Positions 33,721 through 41,197 of a stretch of 64,000 bases of DNA are shown one piece after another. The stretch is from assembly GCF_045446075.1 (NCBI RefSeq), contig NZ_JBJJBQ010000001.1, forward strand, positions 372,001 through 436,000, written 5' to 3'. The first letter of the stretch is position 1. Every line of letters starts with the position of its first letter. The position numbers were made by a program, and so were the translations under genes. Origin of the DNA: Flavisericum labens (GTDB lineage: Bacteria; Bacteroidota; Bacteroidia; Flavobacteriales; Flavobacteriaceae). The notes beneath the pieces are model-generated. The model ran no database searches. It saw only the letters and a list, made by a program, of their open reading frames with translations, and had not been told where the DNA came from.

Positions 33721-35072
33721 TAGGCGCCACTTTTTCTAACAATAAACAAACCTCTATTGATATCGCTAATAATAATGTTGCCACTTGGGAAATAAGGATA
33801 TATGCTCCAGGCTCCATTGAAACTTGTACTATTGTTCTCGGGGTAAGTGTCAAAGTAGCCAATTTCGGTAATGTTTTTTGATGTTATGTCTGAGATGTCC
33901 AAAATTCTCATACCAGCAGTGTAACTTGCCTGAATGTACCAATCGTTTTTAACATAGCCATTATGGTCAATAGCAGCAGAAGGGCCTAGATAATCCGTGT
34001 GGAATTTAGGTGCATCCAAATCTGAAAAATCGAAAACTATAGTACGGGTGTTTGTTCCAAAGTTTATCTCGTCGGTTTCGTCGCCTAAAATAAAATATTT
34101 CATGTCTTCCGTAAACCAACCTTGGTGTGTGTAGCCAACATTATTATAACTTATTTTTGAAAGCAAAATAGGATTTGCTTTGTTGGTGACGTCAACAATA
34201 ACAACTTCAATTTCATTACTGCTAATTAATATTTCCTTACCGTTATGTTCACTATCTGGACCATTATAGGTTATGGCCTGTGCATCATGCGAGTATCCCA
34301 GAAAGCCACCAGAGTCTATTGGGTTTAATGGGTTTTGAATGTCAATAAATAAAGGGCCTCCAGCATACGTTTCCAATCGGCTAGTGCCAACGGCATAGGC
34401 GTAACCGCTAGTTTCGTTAATTACTATATTGTGCGCGCTTCCAAAACCCGTATATCGCGTATCTGCCGTAAAAGTTTCTGGGGGATTGGAAACATTTCTT
34501 AGTTTGGTTAAATCGAATATTTGCATGCCGTGTGTTGTGGCATTATCGGCAACAACAAAAGCATAGTTGTTGTAAACTTTTATGTCGCGCCATGGACTGC
34601 TTACCGTTGCCGTTGGAAGTTTACCTATTAGAATGGGTTTGTTAGGTGTAGTTATGTCAACAAAAGCCACCCCAGTTGTGGCGCAGAAAAGTGCATATTC
34701 TTTTTGGGTAGTGGGGTCGGTCCAACCCCAGCAATCATTTCCTTCTGATACTGCCCCGCCAAGTTGTTCGATTGGAACAAATCCCATTAAATCATAATCA
34801 TTACAAGGGTAAATATCGGCAAAACCGTTCTCACAAAAAGCTAAGGGAACGATAATATTATCATCACACACATCGCCAATATTGTCTTTATCAATATCTT
34901 TTTGGTCGGCATTTGGTTGATTTGGGCAATTGTCAATATCATCTGGAATGCCATCGTTATCGCTATCCATAGATTCAATAATGTCCTCGGTGGGTTCAGT
35001 GTTACACGATTCAAAAGCGAACATCGGTATTGCCAACAGAATTATAAAGCAATAATACCTTAAGTTTTTCAT
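33720..35072 (-). CDS. Choice-of-anchor B (LVIVD-repeat) surface lipoprotein
   Basis: A 450-residue protein with an N-terminal export signal ending AFESC (lipoprotein, Cys22). A thrombospondin type 3-like Asp-rich calcium segment follows (DSDNDGIPDDIDNCPNQPN). Residues about 75-450 fit the choice-of-anchor B/LVIVD family: LFCATTGVAFVDITTPNKPI, WRDIKVYNNYAFVVAD, GSAHNIVINETSGYAYAVG, VVIVDVTNKANPILLSKI and GMRILDISDITSKN. These proteins form a propeller and are often found near copper or haem proteins in marine bacteria. It is the first gene of the four-gene MbnP/MbnH operon. Confidence 0.83.
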   Translation of the reverse strand: MKNLRYYCFIILLAIPMFAFESCNTEPTEDIIESMDSDNDGIPDDIDNCPNQPNADQKDIDKDNIGDVCDDNIIVPLAFCENGFADIYPCNDYDLMGFVPIEQLGGAVSEGNDCWGWTDPTTQKEYALFCATTGVAFVDITTPNKPILIGKLPTATVSSPWRDIKVYNNYAFVVADNATTHGMQIFDLTKLRNVSNPPETFTADTRYTGFGSAHNIVINETSGYAYAVGTSRLETYAGGPLFIDIQNPLNPIDSGGFLGYSHDAQAITYNGPDSEHNGKEILISSNEIEVVIVDVTNKANPILLSKISYNNVGYTHQGWFTEDMKYFILGDETDEINFGTNTRTIVFDFSDLDAPKFHTDYLGPSAAIDHNGYVKNDWYIQASYTAGMRILDISDITSKNITEIGYFDTYPENNSTSFNGAWSIYPYFPSGNIIISDINRGLFIVRKSGA

Positions 35073-35129
35073 AGCAGAGTTTATATTAAAAACTAAATAT
35101 AGCTTGTTTTAGTATAAAAATAGTAAAAA

Positions 35130-35151
35130 CAAAATTAGCTTCTTATTTTTG
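35130..35151. promoter_or_regulatory. Overlapping divergent promoter elements for thiL and the surface operon
   Basis: CAAAATTA at 35130-35137 reads TAATTTTG on the minus strand, for the choice-of-anchor B gene. TATTTTTG at 35144-35151 is a plus-strand -7 element that ends only four bases before the thiL ATG. A start seven bases beyond it would make the thiL mRNA practically leaderless. No -33 boxes stand at standard spacing. Confidence 0.45.
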
Positions 35152-35155
35152 CGCT

Positions 35156-36202
35156 ATGATAGAAGATAAAAACCAACAACGTACGCCGTTAAGTGAATTT
35201 GGAGAGTTTGGGTTAATAGACCACTTGACCAAAAATTTTAAAATAAAGCATAAGTCGACTGTAAAAGGAATAGGTGATGATGCTGCCATTTTAAATTTTG
35301 AAAATAAAAATGTGGTGGTTACAACCGATTTGTTGGTTGAGGGGGTTCATTTTGATTTGAGTTATATGCCACTAAAGCACTTAGGCTATAAGGCTGTAAT
35401 AGTCAATTTATCTGATGTTTATGCCATGAATGCCAAGGCAACACAAATAACGGTTTCGGTGGCAGTATCGAATCGGTTTCCGGTTGAGGCACTCGAAGAA
35501 TTGTATGCCGGGATTGAAACGGTTGCTTCTATTTATGATATAGATGTTGTTGGTGGTGATACCACATCTTCTACAACAGGATTGATGATTTCGGTTACCG
35601 CTATTGGCGAAGTTGACCCCAAAGCTGAAGTATATCGGAGTGGTGCAAAACCCAATGATTTGTTAGTTGTATCTGGCGATGTAGGTGCAGCATATATGGG
35701 CTTACAGGTTTTAGAGCGGGAAAAGGAAGTTTATAAGGTGAACCCTCAAAATCAGCCAGATTTGGAACCTTACACTTACATAATTGAAAGGCAACTTAAA
35801 CCCGAAGCTAGGAAGGATGTTATTAAGCTGTTGGAGGAATTGAATGTAAAACCAACATCAATGATTGATTTAAGTGATGGGCTTTCTTCTGAAATTATGC
35901 ATCTATGCAAACAAAGTAAAGTAGGCTGCGATTTGTATGAAGAGAAAATACCTTTAGACCCACAAGTTATTTCTACCTGTGAAGAATTTAATATTGATAG
36001 CACCACAGTGGCATTGAATGGAGGAGAGGATTATGAATTGTTATTTACCGTCTCACAGAACGATTATCCTAAAATAAAAGCAAACCCAAACTTGACGGTC
36101 ATAGGTTTTATAAAAGAGGAAAGGGATGGTATGCATCTCGTAACACGAGCTGGTACTAAAATACCTATAAAAGCTCAAGGGTGGAAAAACTTTAATGCTT
36201 AA
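35156..36202 (+). CDS. thiL: Thiamine-monophosphate kinase
   Basis: A 348-residue ThiL that phosphorylates thiamine monophosphate to the active diphosphate. It shows the PurM/ThiL-type ATP and magnesium sites: GIGDDAAIL near residue 40, TTDLLVEGVHFD near residue 61, VVGGDTTSS near residue 131 and DLSDGLSSEIMHL near residue 241, with NGGEDYELLFTV near residue 287. The start ATG at 35156 gives the conserved N-terminal IEDKNQQRTPLSEFGEFGLI. The gene is divergent from the surface operon, and its last eleven bases overlap the end of a convergent small zinc-protein gene. Confidence 0.96.
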   Translation: MIEDKNQQRTPLSEFGEFGLIDHLTKNFKIKHKSTVKGIGDDAAILNFENKNVVVTTDLLVEGVHFDLSYMPLKHLGYKAVIVNLSDVYAMNAKATQITVSVAVSNRFPVEALEELYAGIETVASIYDIDVVGGDTTSSTTGLMISVTAIGEVDPKAEVYRSGAKPNDLLVVSGDVGAAYMGLQVLEREKEVYKVNPQNQPDLEPYTYIIERQLKPEARKDVIKLLEELNVKPTSMIDLSDGLSSEIMHLCKQSKVGCDLYEEKIPLDPQVISTCEEFNIDSTTVALNGGEDYELLFTVSQNDYPKIKANPNLTVIGFIKEERDGMHLVTRAGTKIPIKAQGWKNFNA

Positions 36203-36449
36203 AAACTAAAAGGTCTTCGAATTTAATCGGGCTATCTTCCTTAAAGGACTTTAAAAGTCGTTTATTGTGCACGCGCTCTAAAACTTCGTTAATTTCCTTA
36301 AATTTGGGAGTGAGCTCTGTTAAACGCCCATTACTATTAGTGGTGAATTGTTTGCCACAGACCTTGCATTTATACTCCTTAACATGGTAGGTTATTTGTT
36401 TGGTTACTTCAACGTCGTGGCCAAATACTTTACAATTAATACTTCTCAT
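36192..36449 (-). CDS. Small zinc-binding-type protein, copy 1
   Basis: An 85-residue protein with a probable zinc site C-x4-H-x10-H-x5-C-x2-C (Cys6, His11, His22, Cys28, Cys31), seen in CKVFGHD and YKCKVCGKQF. The C-terminal half is charged and helical (LTELTPKFKEINEVLERVHN). The neighbouring gene at 36524-36778 is a paralogue with identical spacing. Similar CxxxGH...CxxC miniproteins occur in phages and Bacteroidota as DUF1660-like proteins. It may bind nucleic acid or a protein partner; no function is assigned. Confidence 0.75.
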   Translation of the reverse strand: MRSINCKVFGHDVEVTKQITYHVKEYKCKVCGKQFTTNSNGRLTELTPKFKEINEVLERVHNKRLLKSFKEDSPIKFEDLLVFKH

Positions 36450-36523
36450 TCTTACTGCATAATTAATTTTTAGGGAGAGACCCTTAAAATTATTAAAAAT
36501 GGCAGATAATTGTTAATAAACCG

Positions 36524-36778
36524 TTAGTAAATCGATGAAGCGTACATTTTTTTCTTTAAACGTGCAGTTCTTGACTGGTGTATGCGTTCCAGTATGCTAT
36601 TAATCTCCTTAAATTTAGGGGTGAGTTCAATTAAATTCCCATTGCTGTTTGTGGTTAACTCTTTTTTGCAATGCCGACATGTGTACTCCTTTACATGATA
36701 GGTTACTTTTTTAGTTACCTGATAATCATGCCCAAAAAGGCTGCAGTACATTCTTGGTAATAAAGTAGGTTTTTCCAT
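36524..36778 (-). CDS. Small zinc-binding-type protein, copy 2
   Basis: Starting at ATG 36778 this is an 84-residue paralogue of the protein at 36192-36449. The metal-site spacing is the same, C-x4-H-x10-H-x5-C-x2-C (Cys12, His17, His28, Cys34, Cys37), and the middle is shared (TYHVKEYTCRHC, TTNSNGNLIELTPKFKEIN). The frame could be extended to 36820, but those residues are hydrophobic and overlap AT-rich leader sequence. The two genes are in tandem, 74 bases apart, and are a clear local duplication that has diverged at the ends. The function is unknown. Confidence 0.75.
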   Translation of the reverse strand: MEKPTLLPRMYCSLFGHDYQVTKKVTYHVKEYTCRHCKKELTTNSNGNLIELTPKFKEINSILERIHQSRTARLKKKMYASSIY

Positions 36779-36836
36779 GATTATATTCTTTAGGAGTATA
36801 AATTTAAGAATAAAAAACAATAAAACCGATAAAAAG

Positions 36837-37616
36837 TCATATATTTTCGATGAAATGCATTAAATTTTGTAGGAATTCATGTTTATTTTCAATATGACTC
36901 ATGTGTCCGTCTGGAAATTCTACTATTTCAACTTCGGTATTTTTGGCTTGGTTAATCAAAGAATTATAATTTAAAACAGGATCTTTTTTCCCAAGCATGA
37001 GCATTTTTTTAAAAGGGGTAAAGTGAAGAAGGGCTTCTCGGTCCGTTCTTATTTTCATGCCTTCAAGGGCGGCGACAATCCCTTGTAGAGGGGTTTGTTG
37101 AGCTTCTTTTGTTATTTGTTTTATTTCATCGGAAAATATGGTTCTATTTTTAGGTCTAAACAAATTTACAATGGCTATTCTAATAAATGTTTTGTGATTT
37201 TGCTTTACTGCTAATATTGCGCGGTCTCTATTTTGTTTTTTTTCTGTAGTATCGGCTTGCGCAGAAGAATTCATGAGGCAGAGGCCTCTTAGAGCATCGG
37301 GTTTCTTCTCGGCAAAAGCGAGTGCCACATAACCACCCATAGAGTGTCCAATAATGGTAGATTTTCTAATCTTTAACCTTTTGAGTACCACGTCTACAGC
37401 CTCAGCCATAAGTTCCATGGTGTGAACATAACCTAAACAGCCGGTTTGACCATGACCCAATAAATCAATGCAAATAACCCGATGTTTTTTTGAGAGTTCG
37501 GATAAAAAGGGTTTCCACATATTAATATTTTCTAAAAACCCATGTAGTAAAACTAGGGCATTCCCCTTGCCATTATCCGTGTAATTAATGTTGATGCCTT
37601 TGTGTCGTAACATCAT
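36837..37616 (-). CDS. Alpha/beta hydrolase
   Basis: A 259-residue cytoplasmic alpha/beta hydrolase with the oxyanion stretch LLHGFLENINMW near residue 22, the nucleophile elbow IIGHSMGGYVAL near residue 90, the acid in GKKDPVLNY near residue 210 and the catalytic His in PDGHMSHIENK near residue 240. The fold covers esterases, MenH-type lyases and C-C hydrolases; the substrate cannot be read. It lies between the zinc miniproteins and the ACT-domain gene on the same strand. Confidence 0.88.
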   Translation of the reverse strand: MMLRHKGININYTDNGKGNALVLLHGFLENINMWKPFLSELSKKHRVICIDLLGHGQTGCLGYVHTMELMAEAVDVVLKRLKIRKSTIIGHSMGGYVALAFAEKKPDALRGLCLMNSSAQADTTEKKQNRDRAILAVKQNHKTFIRIAIVNLFRPKNRTIFSDEIKQITKEAQQTPLQGIVAALEGMKIRTDREALLHFTPFKKMLMLGKKDPVLNYNSLINQAKNTEVEIVEFPDGHMSHIENKHEFLQNLMHFIENI

Positions 37617-37661
37617 GTTGCCATTATCTTTTGAAACGATAAAATCATACTTACTAAAAAT

Positions 37662-38318
37662 CTAAGATTTCACCTTTTTAATTGCTGTAAATGCTTTGTC
37701 AACAAATTCGTCTTCAACCAAAATAGTAAATTCGTTTGTAGTTGATAGGACTTCATAAAGCACGACTCCCTCCCAAGCTAAACGCTTAAAAAAGTGATAG
37801 TAAAGTCCGGCTATTTTTGAGTTGTCCTGTGGTAGGTTGATGCTAATGGCAGATAGTCCGTCCTGAACGGCCAAAAACCTTTCGTTTTTCAAAGATTCTT
37901 TTATAAAATCGTTTAAACTGCTCGAAACTATAATATTGCTTTCGTGAATACCGCGCGTGAACGTATAAAATAGTTTTGATTCTTGATTAATCCGTTCTAA
38001 AATTTTAGCATGGTTATCGATAATTGTTTCAGAATTTTTAACGGTAAAATCAGTAAGATTTGAGCGCACCGTAATATCTCCCAAATTCTGAATAACACGT
38101 TTCATTTTAACAGAATTAGAAAGAGCCACGGGAGGGTTGTAGCGCCTTAAGGCCATCATTATTGCGCCAGGTTTTACATCTTTTTTTAGCATTTTACTTA
38201 TCGGCTCTGTAAGTTCAATAGCCAGCGCGCTAAAATTTATAATATTTCTTGAAAGGGCTTCTTCTAGATAGGGTTGTGCAATCAAAATGTCTTCAACACA
38301 ATTCGATACGGTCTTCAT
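37662..38318 (-). CDS. ACT-domain regulatory protein divergent from aspartate kinase
   Basis: A 218-residue protein without signal peptide. Residues 1-70 look like a small helical domain (EDILIAQPYLEEALSRNIIN, FSALAIELTEPI, KPGAIMMALRRY), similar to a winged-helix-like region found with ACT domains. Residues about 140-218 (DGLSAISINLPQ, LYYHFFKRLAWEGVVLYEVL, EFTILVEDEFVDKAFTAI) read like the ACT domain of aspartate kinases. It is divergent from lysC with about 106 bases between them. A stand-alone amino-acid sensor for the aspartate family is the simplest idea, but no operator or activity is shown by the sequence. Confidence 0.65.
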   Translation of the reverse strand: MKTVSNCVEDILIAQPYLEEALSRNIINFSALAIELTEPISKMLKKDVKPGAIMMALRRYNPPVALSNSVKMKRVIQNLGDITVRSNLTDFTVKNSETIIDNHAKILERINQESKLFYTFTRGIHESNIIVSSSLNDFIKESLKNERFLAVQDGLSAISINLPQDNSKIAGLYYHFFKRLAWEGVVLYEVLSTTNEFTILVEDEFVDKAFTAIKKVKS

Positions 38319-38404
38319 TACTTAAAACTTTTGTTAAATATTTAACATTATGTGTAAAAATAAACAATTTTTTTAATAAACATAGTTAGTATGCAAATGA
38401 ATTA

Positions 38405-38412
38405 TAATTTTG
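38405..38412 (+). promoter_or_regulatory. Promoter -7 element for lysC
   Basis: TAATTTTG matches TAnnTTTG and ends 12 bases before ATG 38425. The TTG at 38410 that opens the longest frame is part of this box, so it is not the start codon. Confidence 0.5.
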
Positions 38413-38424
38413 CACCTCAAAATA

Positions 38425-39753
38425 ATGAAAATGAAAGTATTAAAGTTTGGTGGAACCTCTGTTGGTTCGGTTGAAAATATGGCTAACGTTAAAAGTATCA
38501 TTAACGATGGCGATAAGAAAATCGTTGTGCTTTCTGCTATGTCAGGCACAACCAACAAATTGGTGGCAATTGCTGAAGAAATTAAGAACGGAAACGTTAA
38601 TGAAGCAATAGGCAAAATAAACAATCTTAAAGAAAATTATAGCAAGACCATAGATAGCTTGTTAAGCCATGCCGATTTGAACAACGACGTTAAGGCTTAT
38701 GTTTCTAAAGTATTTAGTTTCTTAACTGAGTGTGCCGGTCAAACATTTTCTGAACTACTGGAAAATAAAATAGTCGCTCAGGGTGAATTGCTTTCAACAT
38801 ATATGTTTAATAGCTTTTTGAAGCAAGAGGGTGTGAGTTCGACTTTATTACCAGCTTTGGATTTTATGAGGATAGATGCTTTTAAAGAGCCTGATATTAA
38901 CTATATAAAGGAACAGTTACGTGAGGTTTTTGATAACACAGAGGTGGCTGAAATTTACATAACACAGGGTTTTATTTGCTTGGATGATAAGGATAACATA
39001 TCCAACCTGCAACGTGGTGGAAGTGATTACACGGCCACCATTATTGGAGCAGCCATAAAAGCTGAGGAAGTTCAGATTTGGACCGATATTGACGGAATGC
39101 ACAATAACGACCCTAGATATGTTGAAAACACCAATCCTATATCAAACCTATCGTTTGATGAGGCAGCCGAGCTTGCATATTTTGGAGCCAAAATATTGCA
39201 CCCGCAGACTGTAACTCCAGTAAGGGCTGATAATATACCCGTTAGATTAAAAAATACGATGAATCCTGATGCACATGGAACTTTGATTTCAAGTACTACA
39301 TCAGAGAACGGAATAAAAGCCATTGCTGCTAAAGATGGTATTACAGCCATTAAGATAAAATCGGCGCGCATGTTGCAGGCGCACGGTTTCCTGAAAAAAG
39401 TTTTCGAAATTTTTGAAACGCACCAAACCTCAATCGACATGATTACAACATCTGAGGTAGCTGTGTCATTGACTATCGATGACGACAAAAATTTAGACGC
39501 TATCTTTTTGGAATTAGATAAAATAGCAACTATTGAGGTAGATAAAAACCAAAGCATTGTTTGTTTGGTTGGGCATTCTGTGGTTAATCATCAAGATACT
39601 TATAGGTTGTTTCAAATTCTTCAGGACGTAAAGATTAGAATGATTTCTTACGGTGGAAGTAAAAACAATATATCATTACTTATTGATTCAAAAGATAAAA
39701 TAAACACGCTACAAAAACTAAACAATTATTTATTTGAATTAGTCACTCTTTAA
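38425..39753 (+). CDS. lysC: Aspartate kinase (monofunctional)
   Basis: Phosphorylates aspartate as the first step to lysine, threonine, methionine and diaminopimelate. From ATG 38425 the protein has 442 residues. The kinase domain holds VLKFGGTSVGS at the N-terminus, LQRGGSDYTATIIGAA near residue 195 and WTDIDGMHNNDPRYV near residue 217; two C-terminal ACT-type segments (about 300-370 and 375-442) should bind the inhibitory amino acid. An ATG two codons on is equally possible. It is divergent from the ACT-only protein gene and is followed by a strong terminator hairpin. Confidence 0.94.
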   Translation: MKMKVLKFGGTSVGSVENMANVKSIINDGDKKIVVLSAMSGTTNKLVAIAEEIKNGNVNEAIGKINNLKENYSKTIDSLLSHADLNNDVKAYVSKVFSFLTECAGQTFSELLENKIVAQGELLSTYMFNSFLKQEGVSSTLLPALDFMRIDAFKEPDINYIKEQLREVFDNTEVAEIYITQGFICLDDKDNISNLQRGGSDYTATIIGAAIKAEEVQIWTDIDGMHNNDPRYVENTNPISNLSFDEAAELAYFGAKILHPQTVTPVRADNIPVRLKNTMNPDAHGTLISSTTSENGIKAIAAKDGITAIKIKSARMLQAHGFLKKVFEIFETHQTSIDMITTSEVAVSLTIDDDKNLDAIFLELDKIATIEVDKNQSIVCLVGHSVVNHQDTYRLFQILQDVKIRMISYGGSKNNISLLIDSKDKINTLQKLNNYLFELVTL

Positions 39754-39780
39754 ATTACGATATTAGTATTTTAGCGAAAA

Positions 39781-39807
39781 GGGCCGTCAACTTGACGGCC
39801 CTTTATT
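39781..39807. terminator. Bidirectional terminator between lysC and pepP
   Basis: GGGCCGTCAA (39781-39790) pairs perfectly with TTGACGGCCC (39792-39801) around a single loop base. AAAA before and TTTATT after serve the two convergent genes. Confidence 0.85.
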
Positions 39808-39810
39808 ATT

Positions 39811-41103
39811 TTAAGTATTCATGAGTTCTTCAATCTCATCAGCTTCAATAGGAATGTTCTCCATTAAATTAACAGGTTCACCTATTTTTTGAATGACAAC
39901 GTCGTCTTCTAGCCTGATTCCAAAACCTTCTTCAGGAATGTAAATCCCAGGCTCTACCGTAAAAACCATATTGGGTTCCATGGGGTCTGCTAAAATACCA
40001 TAGTCGTGTGTGTCTAAGCCTATATGGTGCGATGTGCCATGCATAAAATACTTTTTGTAGGCTGGCCATTCTGGGTTTTCATTTTTTACATCGGCTTTGT
40101 CAAGTAAGCCTAAACTCAACAACTCACTAGTCATAAGTTTGCCAACTTCAACATGATAATCGGCCCATATCGTTCCTGGGACTAACATTTTTGTTGCCTC
40201 ATTTTTCACCTTCAAAACAGCGTTGTATACTTCTTTTTGTCTTTTGGAATATTGCCCTGATACAGGAATAGTTCGGCTTAAATCACTTGAATAGTTGGCA
40301 TATTCTGCTGCCGTATCAAATAAAATTAAATCGCCTGCTTTACACTGATGGTTGTTCTCAATATAGTGCAATACGTTTGCGTTGTTTCCTGATGCTATGA
40401 TGGGAGTGTAGGCAAAGCCTTTGGAGCGATTTCTTAAAAACTCGTGCATGAGTTCGGCTTCAATTTCGTATTCCCATACTCCAGGTTTTACAAAACTTAA
40501 AACCCTCCGAAATCCTTTTTCGGTAATATTACAAGCCTGTTGCATTAAATCTATTTCAATGTCTTCTTTTACAGATCGTAATTTTTGTAAAATGGGATTG
40601 CTTTTCGCAACACTGTGGGCAGGAAATTTTTCTTTAAGCCACTTCGTAAATCGGGCTTCTCGAGTTTCAACTTCTATATTCGCTCGATAATGTTCGTTGG
40701 TGTTTATGTAAACCGTATCACACTGTGTCATGATTTCGAACAAAATTTTTTCCATGTCTTGAAGCCAGTAAACTGTTTTAATGCCACTGGTTTCAAAAGC
40801 TTTTTCTTTGGTTAGTTTTTCGCCTTCCCATATGGCAATATGTTCATTAGTTTCTTTAAGGAACAAAATCTCTTTGTGTTTATCCTTTGGACAATCTGGA
40901 AAAAGTACAAGAACACTTTCCTCTTGGTCTACGCCGCTGAGGTAGAAAATATCACGATGCTGCTGAAAGGGCAGGGTGCTGTCTGCACTAATAGGGTATA
41001 TGTCGTTAGAGTTAAAGATAGCCAAACTATTGGCTTGCATTAGTTTGGCGAATTTTTTTCTGTTTTTAACAAATAGCGACTTGTCTATTGGGTTGTATTT
41101 CAT
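39811..41103 (-). CDS. Xaa-Pro aminopeptidase (M24B)
   Basis: A 430-residue aminopeptidase that removes N-terminal residues preceding proline. An N-terminal creatinase-like domain (residues 1-170) is followed by the pita-bread fold with all five metal ligands: two Asp in LILFDTAAEYANYSSDLSRT, His in HGTSHHIGLDTHDYG, Glu in FTVEPGIYIPEEG and Glu in GIRLEDDVVIQ. No signal peptide is present, so it is cytosolic. It is convergent with lysC, and its promoter region is shared with the divergent secreted metalloprotease gene. Confidence 0.94.
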   Translation of the reverse strand: MKYNPIDKSLFVKNRKKFAKLMQANSLAIFNSNDIYPISADSTLPFQQHRDIFYLSGVDQEESVLVLFPDCPKDKHKEILFLKETNEHIAIWEGEKLTKEKAFETSGIKTVYWLQDMEKILFEIMTQCDTVYINTNEHYRANIEVETREARFTKWLKEKFPAHSVAKSNPILQKLRSVKEDIEIDLMQQACNITEKGFRRVLSFVKPGVWEYEIEAELMHEFLRNRSKGFAYTPIIASGNNANVLHYIENNHQCKAGDLILFDTAAEYANYSSDLSRTIPVSGQYSKRQKEVYNAVLKVKNEATKMLVPGTIWADYHVEVGKLMTSELLSLGLLDKADVKNENPEWPAYKKYFMHGTSHHIGLDTHDYGILADPMEPNMVFTVEPGIYIPEEGFGIRLEDDVVIQKIGEPVNLMENIPIEADEIEELMNT

Positions 41104-41145
41104 CGATAAATCTTGTTTTTTGTGTTATTTGGTAATATATCAATA

Positions 41146-41184
41146 CAAAACTAAACAAATCCTAATCATATTTGTTTATATTTG
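41146..41184. promoter_or_regulatory. Divergent promoter elements for the aminopeptidase and secreted protease genes
   Basis: CAAAACTA at 41146-41153 reads TAGTTTTG on the minus strand. TATATTTG at 41177-41184 is the plus-strand -7 element, 13 bases before ATG 41198. The very short leader would fit either ATG 41198 or ATG 41213. Confidence 0.45.
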
Positions 41185-41197
41185 ATAATCTTCTAAT

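Noticed and set aside
38373..38624. 83-residue minus-strand frame between the ACT gene and lysC
   Set aside because: It overlaps the start of lysC antisense and has no support beyond being open.
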